Assembly (NCBI RefSeq): GCF_024346055.1
Contig: NZ_JAGQCH010000010.1
Span: 43,796 to 107,795 of the forward strand
Direction of reading: 5' to 3'
DNA from: Cyanobium sp. Cruz CV13-4-11
Lineage (GTDB): Bacteria; Cyanobacteriota; Cyanobacteriia; PCC-6307; Cyanobiaceae
DNA length: 64,000 nucleotides
Shown here: positions 44,301-53,984 of the stretch, piece after piece
Layout of the letters: every line of letters starts with the position of its first letter
Numbering within the stretch: the first letter of the stretch is position 1
Notes under the pieces: model-generated
What the model saw: only the letters and a program-made list of their open reading frames with translations
The model's database searches: none
Told to the model about the DNA's origin: nothing
Program-made: the position numbers and the translations under genes

Positions 44301-44486
44301 AGGAATGGCCGGGTTCAGCTGACGGATGGCCTCGCGCAACCGGCCCACCAGAACCACATCGCTGAACGATTCCCGCTCCGCCGCCGGTTCGCCGGGAGCC
44401 AGCTGGGGGCCGGGGAGCACGACATAGCCCAGCTCCTGGAACCAGCCGAGGGCCGCCTCTTCGATGAGGGCTTCGTTGAGGGTCAT
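41370..44486 (-). CDS. hsdR: Type I restriction-modification system, restriction subunit HsdR
   Basis: 1038 residues, full length. The N-terminal PD-(D/E)xK nuclease has [20 protein letters not shown] (about 142-160). Helicase motifs follow: Walker [12 protein letters not shown] (about 310), DEAH in [14 protein letters not shown] (about 416), [11 protein letters not shown] and a C-terminal helicase half ([32 protein letters not shown]). HsdR translocates DNA and cuts it when unmethylated. It is the last gene of a minus-strand series and its ATG overlaps the RhuM-Fic stop (ATGA). Confidence 0.95.
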   Translation of the reverse strand: MTLNEALIEEAALGWFQELGYVVLPGPQLAPGEPAAERESFSDVVLVGRLREAIRQLNPAIPEDAREEALRKLLRLATPSLLQTNRAFHRLLREGVPVEYPRADGSIAGDHVRLVDFAAVAANDWLVLNQFSVSDGQHNRRPDLVVFLNGLPLGLIELKNAAAEGATIWSAYAQLQTYKAEIPTLLQYNAALVVSDGLQARIGSLTANQEWFKVWRSIDGEAHAPATALELETLIRGVFEPQRFLDLLQHFIVFEEDPDSGALHKIIAGYHQFHAVNAAVQETVRASGLGQAARSQGGRPGDRRAGVVWHTQGSGKSFSMLFYAARIVRHPAMQNPTLVVLTDRNDLDDQLFGQFQRCADLLGQTPMQAASREQLRELLNRASGGVVFTTIQKFMPDKGEAMPELSARANIVVIADEAHRSQYGFGGKVNEKTGVISYGFASNLRDALPNASFIGFTGTPIEQTDANTRAVFGDYISIYDIQRAVADKATVPIYYESRISKLSLNAAAIPRLDAEFEEITEGEEFTQKEKLKTKWAALEALVGDPKRLALVAADLVAHVEKRLEAMDGKAMVVCMSRRICVDLYNALIQLRPEWADDTLKVVMTGSAEEGPDWQPHIRSKEARRKLANRFKDAADPFRIVIVRDMWLTGFDAPCLHTMYADKPMQGHGLMQAIARVNRVFRDKPGGLVVDYLGLADQLKRALATYTESGGRGDPAPLVIQAIAVMLEKHGIASDLLHGFDWSAWTNGTPTQRLQLLPAGQEHILLQENGKQRWLQVVAELSRAFALCAASDEATAIRDDVSFFQALQAALAKQTSSTSKTPEQIDAAIRQLVSKAITTEGQVIDVFTAAGLPKPDISILSDQFLAEVRGLKHRNVAAELLEKLLKDELKVRSKRNLVQSQVFSEKLKKALNAYHNRAITTAEVIEELIALAKELDAASKRGESLGLTDDEVAFYDALAANDSAVQAMGDAKLKVIAAELITQVKKSVSIDWTLREGARAKIRVMVKRILNKYGYPPDLQEEAVKTVLAQAELLCAQWV

Positions 44487-45493
44487 CGGGGCGGCCCTGT
44501 GAGCATATGCATCACCAGCCGGATCATGACGTCCTTGTCCTTCGGTGCCGATTCGGCGACGAGCAGCGCAAGCGCCGCGAGCCCTACATCGTTGATCACT
44601 ACCTCACCATTGCGGAAGAGCCGGCCGTTGCGATTCAGGAAGTCGACGAACAGGAAGGAGCCGATGCGCTTGTTGCCATCGGTAAAGGGGTGGTCCTTGA
44701 CGACAAAATAGAGAAGATGCGCCGCTTTCGACTCGATTGTTGGATAGGCCGGATCACCGAAAACGCTCTGGTCGAGATTGCCGAGCAGGGCGGCCAATCC
44801 GTCCTTGGGCTCACAACCGAACAGCTCGGTGGCCTCGCCCCGTGCGATCAGATCAGCCTTCAGACGGGCGACCGCGGCCCTCGCCTCGCTCGGGGCCAGC
44901 AGCACACCACCAGGAACACCCTTGGCCTCGGTGAGTAGGCCCTCGTCGTAGCCCTGCAGCAGGAGGAAGGTCTGGGTGTACCGGGCGATCACATCAACGA
45001 GCCCCCGGCCCTGGTCCGAGGTGAGCGCCTCGCCGGCGGCGGCCCTGCGCACCAGGTTCAGTGCGGTTTCCAGCTCTGCGGCATTGCGCGCAAAGCGCTG
45101 TTGGTTGAGCGTGTAGCCGCGCACCAGATGCTCACGGAGCGTGCGGGTGGCCCAGATGCGGAACTGCGTGCCGCGTTGGGATTTCACCCGATAGCCCACC
45201 GAGATGATCACATCGAGGTTGTAGTGGTCCACGTCCCGCGTGACCGTCCGCCCCCCCTCCGAACGAACCTGTGCAAATTTTGCACTGGTTGCCTTGGAGT
45301 CCAGCTCGCCTTCCTTGAAGACGTTGCGGATGTGCTTGGTGACGACAGAGCGCTCCCTGCCGAACAATTCGGCCATCTGCTCCTGGTTGAGCCAAACCGT
45401 TTCCCGGTCGAGGCGGACATCAACCTGAGCACTGCCGTCGGGAGCCTCATACACGAGGATCTCGCCACTGCTGGTCTCTGCGAGGCTCGTCAT
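44483..45493 (-). CDS. RhuM family protein fused to a Fic/Doc domain
   Basis: 336 residues. The N-terminal half is RhuM-type ([58 protein letters not shown]), a putative DNA-binding module common in restriction loci. The C-terminal half has the Fic active motif [13 protein letters not shown], the catalytic core of AMP- or phosphate-transferring Fic/Doc enzymes. The catalytic His and the GN loop are intact. Overlaps hsdR by 4 nt. A role as antirestriction guard or toxin is possible but unproven. Confidence 0.88.
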   Translation of the reverse strand: MTSLAETSSGEILVYEAPDGSAQVDVRLDRETVWLNQEQMAELFGRERSVVTKHIRNVFKEGELDSKATSAKFAQVRSEGGRTVTRDVDHYNLDVIISVGYRVKSQRGTQFRIWATRTLREHLVRGYTLNQQRFARNAAELETALNLVRRAAAGEALTSDQGRGLVDVIARYTQTFLLLQGYDEGLLTEAKGVPGGVLLAPSEARAAVARLKADLIARGEATELFGCEPKDGLAALLGNLDQSVFGDPAYPTIESKAAHLLYFVVKDHPFTDGNKRIGSFLFVDFLNRNGRLFRNGEVVINDVGLAALALLVAESAPKDKDVMIRLVMHMLTGPPR

Positions 45494-45504
45494 GATGGGC
45501 CTGG

Positions 45505-45855
45505 TCAATCGCCCGCATAGAGCACCCGGCCTTGTGTGCGGGCGGCGAACTCCACCGTGCCCGGCACTTGGGCGCGGGAGTCGTAGAGGGCCTGGCTTGT
45601 CACGATCAGGTCGATTGGCATCAGCAGCCCGCGCAGGACACGGCGCAGGCGCAGCATTTCCTGGTAGCGGTCGGCCACCTGGGCTTCCACCACCAGAAGA
45701 TCAAGGTCGTTGGCAATGCTCAGATCCCCTGTGGCAGCAGAGCCAAAAGCGATCAGGCACGTGGGAGAGGCCGCGGCGACCAACCGGAGCAAGGCTTCCG
45801 CGATCTTTTCGGGGGTCACCGCCCAGGGCTTTTGGGGAGCGCCGTCACTCAACAT
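45505..45855 (-). CDS. Minimal nucleotidyltransferase (MNT-like) domain protein
   Basis: About 116 residues. The nucleotidyltransferase motif LIAFGSAATGDLSIANDLDLLVVE has the GS and the two Asp residues, with a third Asp in IDLIVTSQ. MNT proteins often act as AMPylating antitoxins of HEPN toxins. No HEPN partner follows here, so this one may be orphaned. A GTG at 45936 would overlap the GIY-YIG stop; ATG 45855 fits the fold better. Confidence 0.78.
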   Translation of the reverse strand: MLSDGAPQKPWAVTPEKIAEALLRLVAAASPTCLIAFGSAATGDLSIANDLDLLVVEAQVADRYQEMLRLRRVLRGLLMPIDLIVTSQALYDSRAQVPGTVEFAARTQGRVLYAGD

Positions 45856-45932
45856 CGGTCTCACCAGGGAGCCCGTCACTGGCCAGACGCTAGATGGGAT
45901 CAGCCCGGTTGGCAGGTGGGTGGGGTGGGACC

Positions 45933-46817
45933 TCACGGATCAGCGTCTGCGGAGGCTGCCGCCGCCGCCCGCTCCTGGTGCTCCTTGAGGGTGATCCCGG
46001 CGGCATCTTTCCACTCGAGCCGGCCGTTGGCACTGCGGGCGAGCAGCAGCCCCGCCGCCTGGGACGGCGACTTAAACTCGTAGTCCTGGAGCAGCTCCAC
46101 CTGGTTGTCCTGCCTGGCAAGGACGCCCTGGCGGATGAGTTGCTCCCGGGTACGCATCAGGGCGTCGGGAGAGCTGGCGGTGAAGTCGCGGCGCCCCTTG
46201 GCCCCATTGAGAACAGTGAACCCGTTCGGTGACTCGTATCCCCTGCCCTCGGAGTCCGGACCCCTGAGGAAGAAGAGCTTGCTGGGATTGATGGAGGGGA
46301 AGCTGGGTGGCTGCTCAAAGGCCCTGAGCCCGAGCACTGGACAGCAGACCAGCACCTCGTCCAGGAAGCCCTCAGCCTCAGCGCGGTCCATCTCGGCCAG
46401 GTTGACCGCGTGACCCTGCACCACGTTCTCCAACCGGCAGCGCTTCGCCGCCTGGGCCAGCCCGATCAGCCTGGCCTCCAGGTGCTGGGCATGGGCCTTG
46501 TTCAGGTAGCCGTCCTTGGAGGTGAAGGCGTAGGCGGTGGTCCAGAACTCCTTGGCCTGGTGTTGCTCAAGACGCCGTCCGAGGGGGTCCGCCTCACCGA
46601 TGTAGGCAAGGTCGGCGCCACCGTCCTCAGGGTCGGGACCCGTGAGCACGTACACGCCAGGACGACCGGCCTCCGGGCGCTGGGTGAACTCCTTGAGCTG
46701 GGAGCGAGGGATCACGTAGCCGATGCCGCTCCAGTTCGTCTTCTCCACGATGCGCATGCCCTCTGGGAGCCCGGAAGGCACGAACAAGCGCAGGGCGAAA
46801 GGGCGGGGATTGGTCAT
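45933..46817 (-). CDS. GIY-YIG nuclease family protein with DUF4357
   Basis: About 294 residues. The GIY-YIG strand pair reads GVYVLTGPD and LAYIGEADPLGRRLEQH. A DUF4357-type C-terminal half follows (GRGYESPNGFTVLNGAKGR, LEWKDAAGITLKEHQER). Such proteins are recurrent neighbours of type I restriction genes and may nick or cut DNA. Its ATG overlaps the stop of the AlbA_2-type remnant (ATGA), so it was once coupled to it. Confidence 0.85.
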   Translation of the reverse strand: MTNPRPFALRLFVPSGLPEGMRIVEKTNWSGIGYVIPRSQLKEFTQRPEAGRPGVYVLTGPDPEDGGADLAYIGEADPLGRRLEQHQAKEFWTTAYAFTSKDGYLNKAHAQHLEARLIGLAQAAKRCRLENVVQGHAVNLAEMDRAEAEGFLDEVLVCCPVLGLRAFEQPPSFPSINPSKLFFLRGPDSEGRGYESPNGFTVLNGAKGRRDFTASSPDALMRTREQLIRQGVLARQDNQVELLQDYEFKSPSQAAGLLLARSANGRLEWKDAAGITLKEHQERAAAAASADADP

Positions 46818-47423
46818 GGGGCGGTCGGCTTGACGGTTGTGTACGCCTGGCGTTCGTGGTTGGGCGTTTTCGGGAAGGCAAGGCTGAGCTGCCGCTGGCG
46901 GACGAGCACTTTGAGGTACTGATCCCGGAGGGTGTCGGGCTTCCGATTCACCAGTTCTGCCAGGCAGCGGAGGGTGATGAACCGTTCTTCGCAAAGGTCC
47001 AGGACGACATCAATGAGCACCTGGCGATCCAGCTTTCTCTTGATTCGTGGCTCTGATGCCATTGCTTCCAAACGGGAGCGCAAAGCTTCTCAGAGCGGCG
47101 CCAGATCATCCACCACAGGAAATGGCAGCTGACCTGCCACCAAGCAACCCTCAAGGTCGCGCTGCTCGGGAAAATTCGGGGAGCTGGCGCTCAAATTCGG
47201 GGAGCTGGAGGCCAAGTTCGGGCAGCAGACGACCAAATTCGGGGAGCTGGGCGCCGAAATTCGGGGAGCTGGGCGTCGAAAATCGAGGCGCAGGGCCACA
47301 AGCGTCGTCTGGGCTTGAGATGGTGTTCCCAGGCTCCAGATGGAACCCAGGGAGCAAGGCATAGTCCAACACCTGGAAGCAGGCAGGTGATGCAGCTTCT
47401 TCAATAGAATGATTGAGGTTCAC
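46814..47423 (-). pseudogene. Chimeric remnant: start of a second hsdR joined to the end of an AlbA_2-type ATPase
   Basis: Two broken genes are fused. A GTG at 47423 (overlapping the herA stop, GTGA) begins MNLNHSIEEAASPACFQ, then VLDYALLPGFHLEPGN, clearly an HsdR N terminus. It then breaks off. From about 47330 another frame carries three to five SSPNL-type units, the low-complexity linker of AlbA_2/RecG-like ATPases. It continues through a single in-frame TGA (47090) into the winged-helix tail RQVLIDVVLDLCEERFITL, then CLAELVNRKPDTLRDQYL and QAYTTV, ending at 46814. Neither gene can make a whole product. Confidence 0.82.
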
Positions 47424-49180
47424 GGCATGGGGGGATCAAGTTGCCAATGCATTTGATAGTCTGGGCCGTCTGATTTCGGCTGCACCTCGGGAGGGAAGAT
47501 TTGAATTGTCAGAGGAATCGGAAAATCCGCCCCAATGATTGCAGCTTCGCCCGGCTTCAGGTTTGGGAGAAAAGAGGAAGCTGAACGATCGATTTCTCCA
47601 CATGCGCGTTCGACCACATCGCGATCGCGTTCATTTGTCAATCGATGAACAACAAGCGTGCCCATCTGACTCAAAACTCCTTCGGTGATATCTCGTGGCC
47701 GTTGGGTTGCCAGGCAAATGTTTAAACCATACTTACGCCCTTCCTTGGCAATTAGTTCAAAGGCATCTAGCCTCGCAACGGCATCTTCGCCTCCAATATG
47801 CCTTCCAAGAAAGTTGTGGGCTTCATCAACAATAACAACAACTGGTGAGTCAGTGAATGCGCCTGATCTTGCCTTGTTTAGAAGGTGCCTTCCTACAACA
47901 TTCGCAACGATTTCGCGCGCTTTAAACTCGTATGCCACCCCGCTAAGGCAGACGCGCAGCAGTCGGTTGTCGTTTGTCGCAAAATCGTCAATAGCTACTG
48001 TCAAAGCGGGATCAGCAGACATAAACACACACGAGAATGCATTCGAGGTCAGGACCGCGTTAATCCGCGAGACAAGCGATAGGCAGTAGGAGAAGTCACC
48101 GGTTTCACCACCCCATTTTGATGGGTCGCTTTGCTTTGTCGTCCAATTTCTGCCATCTGGCCAAACACACTCCTGCTCAATTTGGGCAACGAGCTTCATT
48201 ACATCGAATTCCTGTCTAGGATCATCGAGCTTCTCGGACACTCCAGTCTTCTGCTCTTCTGCATTAACAGCAGCTTTAAGCTGGTCGATCTTCTTGATAA
48301 AACCGTTTGGTGCGATAGCGGGAGCCAGCTTCGCCAAACGCAAGCTACGGATGGCAGCACGCATTTTTGGCCCCTGTACTTTCCCTGCGGGCTCAAATAG
48401 CGCAATGAAGTCCGACTCAATAAAGCAAGTCGGTGGAAGTGAACAAGGCAAAGACGCTGTAGCCGTGTAAATTGGAGAGCCAAGGTGAAAGTGGGACACG
48501 GATGGTCCCGAGAATCCTCGATACTCACCGGTAGCGTCCAAGAGGATGATCTTGGTTTTGTGTTTCAGACATTCTTCAATGATGCGAGCAGTTGTCCAAC
48601 TCTTACCACCTCCAGTGGTGCCCAAGATCGCGCAGTGACGCCCGAACAATTTTTCCGGTCGTATCGAAACTGAACTTTCAAGTGCAACATCGATAGAACC
48701 TAGGCGGAGTAGCACTTTACTTTCCGGACTTCCCTCCGGCTGCATCAAGCTCGGCAGATCTGCGACGAATTTGTGCGGAGCAGCGTAAACCCGGTCTCCC
48801 AATCGAGGGTAGGATTCAACCCCAGCAGTGACGCGCAGCGAATCCATCGCGACCGAACCGAGAAGTTGTATTGTGCCCAAAGCATCGAGGTCCGACACCT
48901 TTGAATGGGATGCATCTACAGAGCGTCTTTCTGATTCAGGAAGATGAATCTCAACCACGCGACCGAGCAACAAATTGATCTGGCCTTCAATCAGCACGAA
49001 CTCCCCGACCTCACCTTTCCCATAACGACCTCCGAGAAAGTGCGCTCCACTGGGTGACCCTGCATCATTCAAATTGAAGCGGACAGCCTGAGCTGCCACG
49101 GAGGACAAAACTCCGATGAATAATTCAGGGCGCAGTAATCCCCTTGGGAACGCGTCCTCGATGTTGGATGACCTGCTCAT
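47420..49180 (-). CDS. HerA-type hexameric ATPase/helicase (SIR2-HerA partner)
   Basis: 586 residues. An N-terminal HAS-barrel (FVLIEGQINLLLGRVVEI) is followed by Walker A ILGTTGGGKSWTTARI (about 190), Walker B VVVIVDEAHNFLG (about 450) and ATQRPRDITEGVL with the arginine finger region. HerA pumps make rings on DNA. In defence they join SIR2 or DUF4297 proteins. The start overlaps the SIR2 stop by one base. GC is lower than in the flanks, indicating a transferred cassette. Confidence 0.92.
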   Translation of the reverse strand: MSRSSNIEDAFPRGLLRPELFIGVLSSVAAQAVRFNLNDAGSPSGAHFLGGRYGKGEVGEFVLIEGQINLLLGRVVEIHLPESERRSVDASHSKVSDLDALGTIQLLGSVAMDSLRVTAGVESYPRLGDRVYAAPHKFVADLPSLMQPEGSPESKVLLRLGSIDVALESSVSIRPEKLFGRHCAILGTTGGGKSWTTARIIEECLKHKTKIILLDATGEYRGFSGPSVSHFHLGSPIYTATASLPCSLPPTCFIESDFIALFEPAGKVQGPKMRAAIRSLRLAKLAPAIAPNGFIKKIDQLKAAVNAEEQKTGVSEKLDDPRQEFDVMKLVAQIEQECVWPDGRNWTTKQSDPSKWGGETGDFSYCLSLVSRINAVLTSNAFSCVFMSADPALTVAIDDFATNDNRLLRVCLSGVAYEFKAREIVANVVGRHLLNKARSGAFTDSPVVVIVDEAHNFLGRHIGGEDAVARLDAFELIAKEGRKYGLNICLATQRPRDITEGVLSQMGTLVVHRLTNERDRDVVERACGEIDRSASSFLPNLKPGEAAIIGADFPIPLTIQIFPPEVQPKSDGPDYQMHWQLDPPMP

Positions 49181-50484
49181 TATGTACTAGCTACGAGTTT
49201 GATGTCACGAGTGAGGCGCTGAGCAGGAGTCAAGGATTTAAGATCGGGAATCATCTCTGCAAAATCTCCGAATTTCGCCTTAATGAGCCACACATCTTCG
49301 CCTTGCTTGGCCAAGTCAAGCAGAGTACCCCAGTACTTGTTCTGCTCATGTGATTGCAGTGTGAGCGAATCAGCCGATGGATTGACGACAATCAAGCGTA
49401 GGTGAGGATTTGTTCTCACAGCTGCAAGAATTGGCTCGGACAAGTGATCGTCGTTGAATCCAAATCCAATAACGATAAGGCAAGTGTTAGGTTCGCGGAG
49501 CACTGAGAAATACTGCGAAATTAGCTCAAGGTGTGGCTGAACGTACGACTGCTGATACTTTCCCTTTGCTGGGTAGATCAGGCAAGCAGATTCTGGAGAT
49601 GGATTCTGCTCCACCACTATTTCCTCTACAGGGTTGCGAGACCAGTTGACCGAGCCGTGAAGCTTATACATGTGGAAGACACCTTCCAGCGGTGTCCCGA
49701 TTTCGTCGCCAGTAGCCGGTCTACGTACAATGTCATACAAGAAGAAGCGCGGATCAAACTGTCGCGGCTGAGAAAACGAGAAACCGTCGAGCACGACCAA
49801 CCCTTGCTTTCCCGCAGCAGTTTCAAAACATAAATCGTAGTTCGTCGTGAAAAGTTTCAGACGGGAATCTCGGACGCGACGCCGGGAAAGCCTGTGTAGA
49901 AAAGTGCGATGAGCTGCAAGCTGTGTTGCATCCTCTAGGTCGAGAAACTCAGAGCACTTTTCCAGAATCACCCTCTTCGACTCCGTGATGAAGGCTGTCA
50001 CGTCTGCGCTTGTCTTCACCTGTAAATAGGCCTCACATCGGGAGAGAAGAGCTTCGATGTTCTCTTTCTCACTCGCGACATCGTATCCAGTTTCGGCAAT
50101 CACATTCGATGCTGTGGCCGAAATTGTTCGTTCATCGTTGTCCGTTCCAGGATTGCTATTCACGCAGTAATCCCATAGATTCCACATCGAAGGTCCTTTC
50201 GTGACCGGTCCTAACGACGTTCCACTACCTGCAAGCACAACAACATGCTGCATCTGGAGGGAGGAAAGCAGAAAACTCTTCAGTTCTTCTTTGGCACCTT
50301 TCGATGCAGTCAAAATTCTCTGCTCCTCGGATGAGTCGGTGTCCGCTGGAATATCCGGCTTTAACTCCTTCCATGCAGCAGCTTCGGGGTCAAAAAACAT
50401 GGACTTGCCGGAAGTCGAAACCGCACTAGGTGAGGCAGGCGGTTGTAGTGATGGCGACGAAGCTGATGCAGTTGGTTTTCTCAT
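49180..50484 (-). CDS. SIR2 domain protein (SIR2-HerA defence effector)
   Basis: 434 residues. The SIR2 fold shows VVLAGSGTSLG (NAD loop), LFTTNYDLCFE, MYKLHGSVNW with the catalytic His, and VIGFGFNDDHL. In known SIR2-HerA systems the effector degrades NAD+ when phage is sensed and so kills the cell. The N-terminal Ser/Pro-rich 45 residues are poorly conserved. ATG 50484 starts 9 nt after the hsdS stop, so the pair reads as part of the restriction operon. Confidence 0.9.
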   Translation of the reverse strand: MRKPTASASSPSLQPPASPSAVSTSGKSMFFDPEAAAWKELKPDIPADTDSSEEQRILTASKGAKEELKSFLLSSLQMQHVVVLAGSGTSLGPVTKGPSMWNLWDYCVNSNPGTDNDERTISATASNVIAETGYDVASEKENIEALLSRCEAYLQVKTSADVTAFITESKRVILEKCSEFLDLEDATQLAAHRTFLHRLSRRRVRDSRLKLFTTNYDLCFETAAGKQGLVVLDGFSFSQPRQFDPRFFLYDIVRRPATGDEIGTPLEGVFHMYKLHGSVNWSRNPVEEIVVEQNPSPESACLIYPAKGKYQQSYVQPHLELISQYFSVLREPNTCLIVIGFGFNDDHLSEPILAAVRTNPHLRLIVVNPSADSLTLQSHEQNKYWGTLLDLAKQGEDVWLIKAKFGDFAEMIPDLKSLTPAQRLTRDIKLVAST

Positions 50485-50493
50485 GGGTTTGTC

Positions 50494-51822
50494 TCAGTTA
50501 ATGCTCAACTCTCCGCTCAGCAGCTTCGGCAGCAGCGTGTCGCGAAGAGTTGCGAGGGTGCGGGATTGCTTCGCGTTGGAGAGGATTCGGGTCACCAGCG
50601 GCGCGGCTTGTTTCGTAAACGCTTCGAGGATGGGATGCGGTGGAACCAGCACGCCAAGCGAACGAACGGCGGTTGAGTTCAGCCCGGGGATGGCGACGCC
50701 AGTTCCTTTGATTCTCATTTCGGCGAAGGCGAACTCTGAGGTCATCCAAAAGTAGAGATACTCTTGACTGAGGTGCTCGTTGGTTCGCAGTCGATAGACG
50801 TGCTCGTTGATGCTGCATTTCTCAAATGGGAATCCGTCGCCGAACATACTCACGTGTGGCTCGTATTCGCCGGGGCGTCCGCCGTCTTTGTAAAGCAGCA
50901 CGTCGTGGCTCTCGATGTGGCCCTTCTTCATTCCTTGGTAGAACTCGACCGGCACGAACTTCGTCTTGCCAAAGTCGAACATGCCGACGCTCACGATGCT
51001 CTCTGCCCCGATGCTGGGGACACCACTCGTGATTCCACCAACTCCACCCTTTGGTCGACCGCCTGTTTCCAACACAGCAAGCACGTTGTCGAGCGTAGTG
51101 ACTTGCCAACCGTTTGGTTTCTTGCCGAGAGGTGAGTCTTCCACGTGTTCAGGGAAAAGGGCGGCTGTGGCTGGATCGAGCCCAAGGGGCTGCCGCCCAT
51201 CAAGCTTGGCCCGAACAGGCTCGAAATCCACGAACCAGTTCTGGAACAGCGCCCGCGCCATCGCCTCCAGCGTCGCGTTCATCCGCCGGTTCAACTCGAT
51301 CTTGTCGTCCAGCGCCCCGAGTAACTCGGCGATTGCTTTTTGCTCTGCGAGGGGTGGGAGTAGAAATTTGAAGTCCTTGATTTGCTTCCCACTGATATGA
51401 GGAACAGCAGTGCCAGTAGTTATGGCGTGGATGTGCTGGGTGAACTCCCGACTGCCGATGATGTAGCGGAGAAATTTGGTTTCAAGATTTGGGCCGCCCC
51501 GAAGTCTCGCGGTTCGCTGAACAAGCAGACACGGGAGGTCATGCTTGGAAATGGTTGCATACTTGAGTCCAGCCTCAATCCAAGGTCGATCCATCGCCAG
51601 AACAACGTCATTTTCACTAAGCTCATACATAGAGTATTGGCCACGCTCAGAGATAGGCCATCTCTTGACGCCATCCCATCGCATTGCGCCTTGAACAATG
51701 TTGTCACCACGAACAAGAGGGATGCTATCGGGCGAATCGGTGTAGCGTTCGCTTTTGAAGGGGAAGCCCGTTAGTAAATCTGCTTCGGCGCCGAGCGTTG
51801 TTTCCTCCCATTCACCCGCCAT
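50494..51822 (-). CDS. hsdS: Type I restriction-modification specificity subunit HsdS
   Basis: About 442 residues with two target-recognition domains. The first is at 1-170 ([18 protein letters not shown]...[29 protein letters not shown]), then the central coiled coil ([36 protein letters not shown]) and the second at 230-410 ([15 protein letters not shown]-like [34 protein letters not shown]). It overlaps hsdM by 11 nt. ATG 51822 chosen from the hsdM overlap. Confidence 0.94.
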   Translation of the reverse strand: MAGEWEETTLGAEADLLTGFPFKSERYTDSPDSIPLVRGDNIVQGAMRWDGVKRWPISERGQYSMYELSENDVVLAMDRPWIEAGLKYATISKHDLPCLLVQRTARLRGGPNLETKFLRYIIGSREFTQHIHAITTGTAVPHISGKQIKDFKFLLPPLAEQKAIAELLGALDDKIELNRRMNATLEAMARALFQNWFVDFEPVRAKLDGRQPLGLDPATAALFPEHVEDSPLGKKPNGWQVTTLDNVLAVLETGGRPKGGVGGITSGVPSIGAESIVSVGMFDFGKTKFVPVEFYQGMKKGHIESHDVLLYKDGGRPGEYEPHVSMFGDGFPFEKCSINEHVYRLRTNEHLSQEYLYFWMTSEFAFAEMRIKGTGVAIPGLNSTAVRSLGVLVPPHPILEAFTKQAAPLVTRILSNAKQSRTLATLRDTLLPKLLSGELSIN

Positions 51823-53623
51823 AACCCAGCCCCCGTAGATTGGCTTTGATGGCCCGCTCCAGTTCTGCGGACTCCGTAAACTGAGCCTCCAGCTCAGCCA
51901 CCAGCCGCGGCATCTTCTCCTCAAACGGCTCACCGTCGTCGTCGACCTCCTCCGCCCCCACGTACCGCCCTGCCGTGAGCACGTGGCCATGGGTAGCGAT
52001 CTCGGCAGTGGTGGCGGACTTACAGAAGCCCGGCACATTTTCGTAGTCGTCCGCGCCGTTCACTCCCCGCCAGCGGTGATAGGTGCCGCTGATCTTCGCC
52101 AAGTCGGCCTCCAGCAGCTCCCGGTGCACCCGATCGATTAGGGTGCCGAGCTTGCGGGCATCGATGAACAGCGTGTGCCCGCGCCGATCGCGGAAGCCCC
52201 GTTGGCCATCGGCGGCCTTGCTCTTGGCCAGGAACCACAGACACACCGGGATCTGGGTGCTGTAGAAGAGCTGGCCCGGTAGGGCCACCATGCAGTCCAC
52301 TAGGTCCGCCTCGATCAGGGCGCGGCGGATCTCTCCTTCACCGCTCTGATTGGAACTCATGCTCCCATTGGCGAGCACGAAGCCGGCCATACCCTGCGGC
52401 GCCAGGTGGTGGATGAAGTGCTGCACCCAGGCGAAGTTGGCATTGCCCTTGGGCGGCACGCCGTACTGCCAGCGCACGTCGTCGTCCTTGCGGAACCAGT
52501 CGGAGTCGTTGAAGGGCGGGTTGGCGAGCACATAATCCGCCCGCAGATCCGGATGCAGGTCACGGCGGAAGCTGTCGGCGTGCTCGGGGCCGAAGTCGGC
52601 CTCGATGCCACGCAGGGCCAGGTTCATCACCGCCAGGCGGCGGGTAGTGGCGTTGCTCTCCTGGCCATAGATCGAAATATCGCCCAGCTTGCCGCCGTGG
52701 CTTTCCACAAACTTCTCGCTCTGCACGAACATGCCGCCGGAGCCGCAGCAGGGGTCGTAGATTCGGCCCCTGTAGGGCTCCAGCATCTCCACCAGGCAGC
52801 GCACCACACAGCTCGGCGTGTAGAACTGGCCGCCGTTCTTGCCCTCGGCTGAGGCAAAGCGGGTGAGGAAGTATTCGTACACCCGGCCCAGCAGATCCAC
52901 CGATCGATGGGTCTGCTCGCCCTCGCTGGCGGCGGTGAGTTCAATCGTGGCGATCACATCGATCAGTTCCCCCAGACGCTGCTTGTCGAGGCCCGGACGG
53001 GCGTAGTCCTTCGGCAGCACGCCCTTGAGGCGCGGGTTGTCACGCTCGATCGCCACCATGGCGTCGTCCACCAGCTTGCCGATCGTGGCCTCCCTGGCAT
53101 GGGCCTGCAGGTGGCTCCAGCGCGCCTCGGCCGGCACCCAGAATACGTTCTCGGCCTTGTATTCGTCGGGGTCTTCCGGGTCGGCTCCCTCGTAGTCGCC
53201 AACGCCTGCCAGCAGCTTGGCGCGGTGCTCTTCGAAGCTGTCGGAGATGTATTTGAGGAAGATCAGGCCGAGCACCACGTGCTTGTACTCGGCCGCGTCC
53301 ATGTTGTTGCGCAGCTTGTCGGCCGTGAGCCAGAGCTTGGCCTCAAAGCCCAGGTTGGCGGTGCCGTTGCCGGCGGCTTTTCCTTTGCGGCCGTTACTGG
53401 CCGGTGCCGCCGCTTGGGACACCGGCTCGGCGCCCACCAGAGAAACGCTGTCGCTGCGGCCCCGGCCGCGCACCACGATCCCTTTGGCCACCAGTTCCGC
53501 CTTCACCTCCTCGTAGAGGGTCTCCTCCCAGCCGAGTGCTTCCCGCAGGGTCGAGTTCCTGGCGGGGCTGCCGGCCTTTCCCAGGGCTTCGAGGAAGTCG
53601 TTCAGCTGATCCGGATCGGGCAC
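51812..53623 (-). CDS. hsdM: Type I restriction-modification methyltransferase HsdM
   Basis: 603 residues, an N6-adenine methyltransferase. The SAM motif is [15 protein letters not shown], and the catalytic motif IV is [12 protein letters not shown]. The N-terminal HsdM helical domain ([30 protein letters not shown]) is complete, preceded by a ~70-residue extension with a winged-helix look. It is the first gene of the minus-strand operon, divergent from the DUF433 antitoxin. Confidence 0.95.
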   Translation of the reverse strand: MPDPDQLNDFLEALGKAGSPARNSTLREALGWEETLYEEVKAELVAKGIVVRGRGRSDSVSLVGAEPVSQAAAPASNGRKGKAAGNGTANLGFEAKLWLTADKLRNNMDAAEYKHVVLGLIFLKYISDSFEEHRAKLLAGVGDYEGADPEDPDEYKAENVFWVPAEARWSHLQAHAREATIGKLVDDAMVAIERDNPRLKGVLPKDYARPGLDKQRLGELIDVIATIELTAASEGEQTHRSVDLLGRVYEYFLTRFASAEGKNGGQFYTPSCVVRCLVEMLEPYRGRIYDPCCGSGGMFVQSEKFVESHGGKLGDISIYGQESNATTRRLAVMNLALRGIEADFGPEHADSFRRDLHPDLRADYVLANPPFNDSDWFRKDDDVRWQYGVPPKGNANFAWVQHFIHHLAPQGMAGFVLANGSMSSNQSGEGEIRRALIEADLVDCMVALPGQLFYSTQIPVCLWFLAKSKAADGQRGFRDRRGHTLFIDARKLGTLIDRVHRELLEADLAKISGTYHRWRGVNGADDYENVPGFCKSATTAEIATHGHVLTAGRYVGAEEVDDDGEPFEEKMPRLVAELEAQFTESAELERAIKANLRGLGYGG

Positions 53624-53765
53624 TGGTGGATCAGGTCAGTCGTCGCTGGAGGGAGTCTGCCTGGACTGGGGACCGTTTGGGGTACGGGCAGACACGACCA
53701 AGGTTGTGCAGGGCAGGTAGCCCAGGTGTTGCGCTCTGTCCAAGAGGGGCGCCTAACCTGGCCTG

Positions 53766-53984
53766 ATGACCTCCTCCCGGATCACCCACAACCCCGCGCA
53801 ATGCGGTGGCAAGCCCTGCATCCGGGGTATGCGCATCCGCGTGAGTGATGTGCTCGACCTCTACGCCGCCGGCCTCAGCAGCGAGCAGATCCTCGCCGAG
53901 CTCCCCGATCTTGAAGCTGAGGATCTCCCAGCAGCCCTGAGCTACGCGGCGCGTGAAGTCGATCATCCCGTGCTGGTGGCGTGA
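53766..53984 (+). CDS. DUF433 antitoxin
   Basis: 72 residues. The DUF433 fold (RITHNPAQCGGKPCIRGMRIRVSDVLDLYAAGLSSEQILAELPDLEAEDLPAALSYA is the domain; read in short blocks, GGKPCIRGMRI and SEQILAELPDL) is an HTH-type antitoxin. Its 3' end overlaps the GTG start of the toxin by 4 nt. Confidence 0.88.
   Translation: MTSSRITHNPAQCGGKPCIRGMRIRVSDVLDLYAAGLSSEQILAELPDLEAEDLPAALSYAAREVDHPVLVA

Noticed and set aside
41745..44711. A 988-codon open frame on the plus strand opposite hsdR
   Set aside because: It is antisense to hsdR in very GC-rich DNA, where stops are rare. It has no motif, is full of His/Gly/Gln runs and hsdR has all its family motifs.
45856..45936. Longer GTG start for the nucleotidyltransferase
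   Set aside because: It overlaps the GIY-YIG stop neatly, but the extra 27 residues are Pro/Ser-rich and outside the fold; ATG 45855 is preferred, though not certain.
47160..47290. Repeated GAATTTCGGGGAGCTGG-like units considered as CRISPR or regulatory repeats
   Set aside because: They encode the SSPNL linker of the AlbA_2-type ATPase in the minus frame; length and spacing vary.
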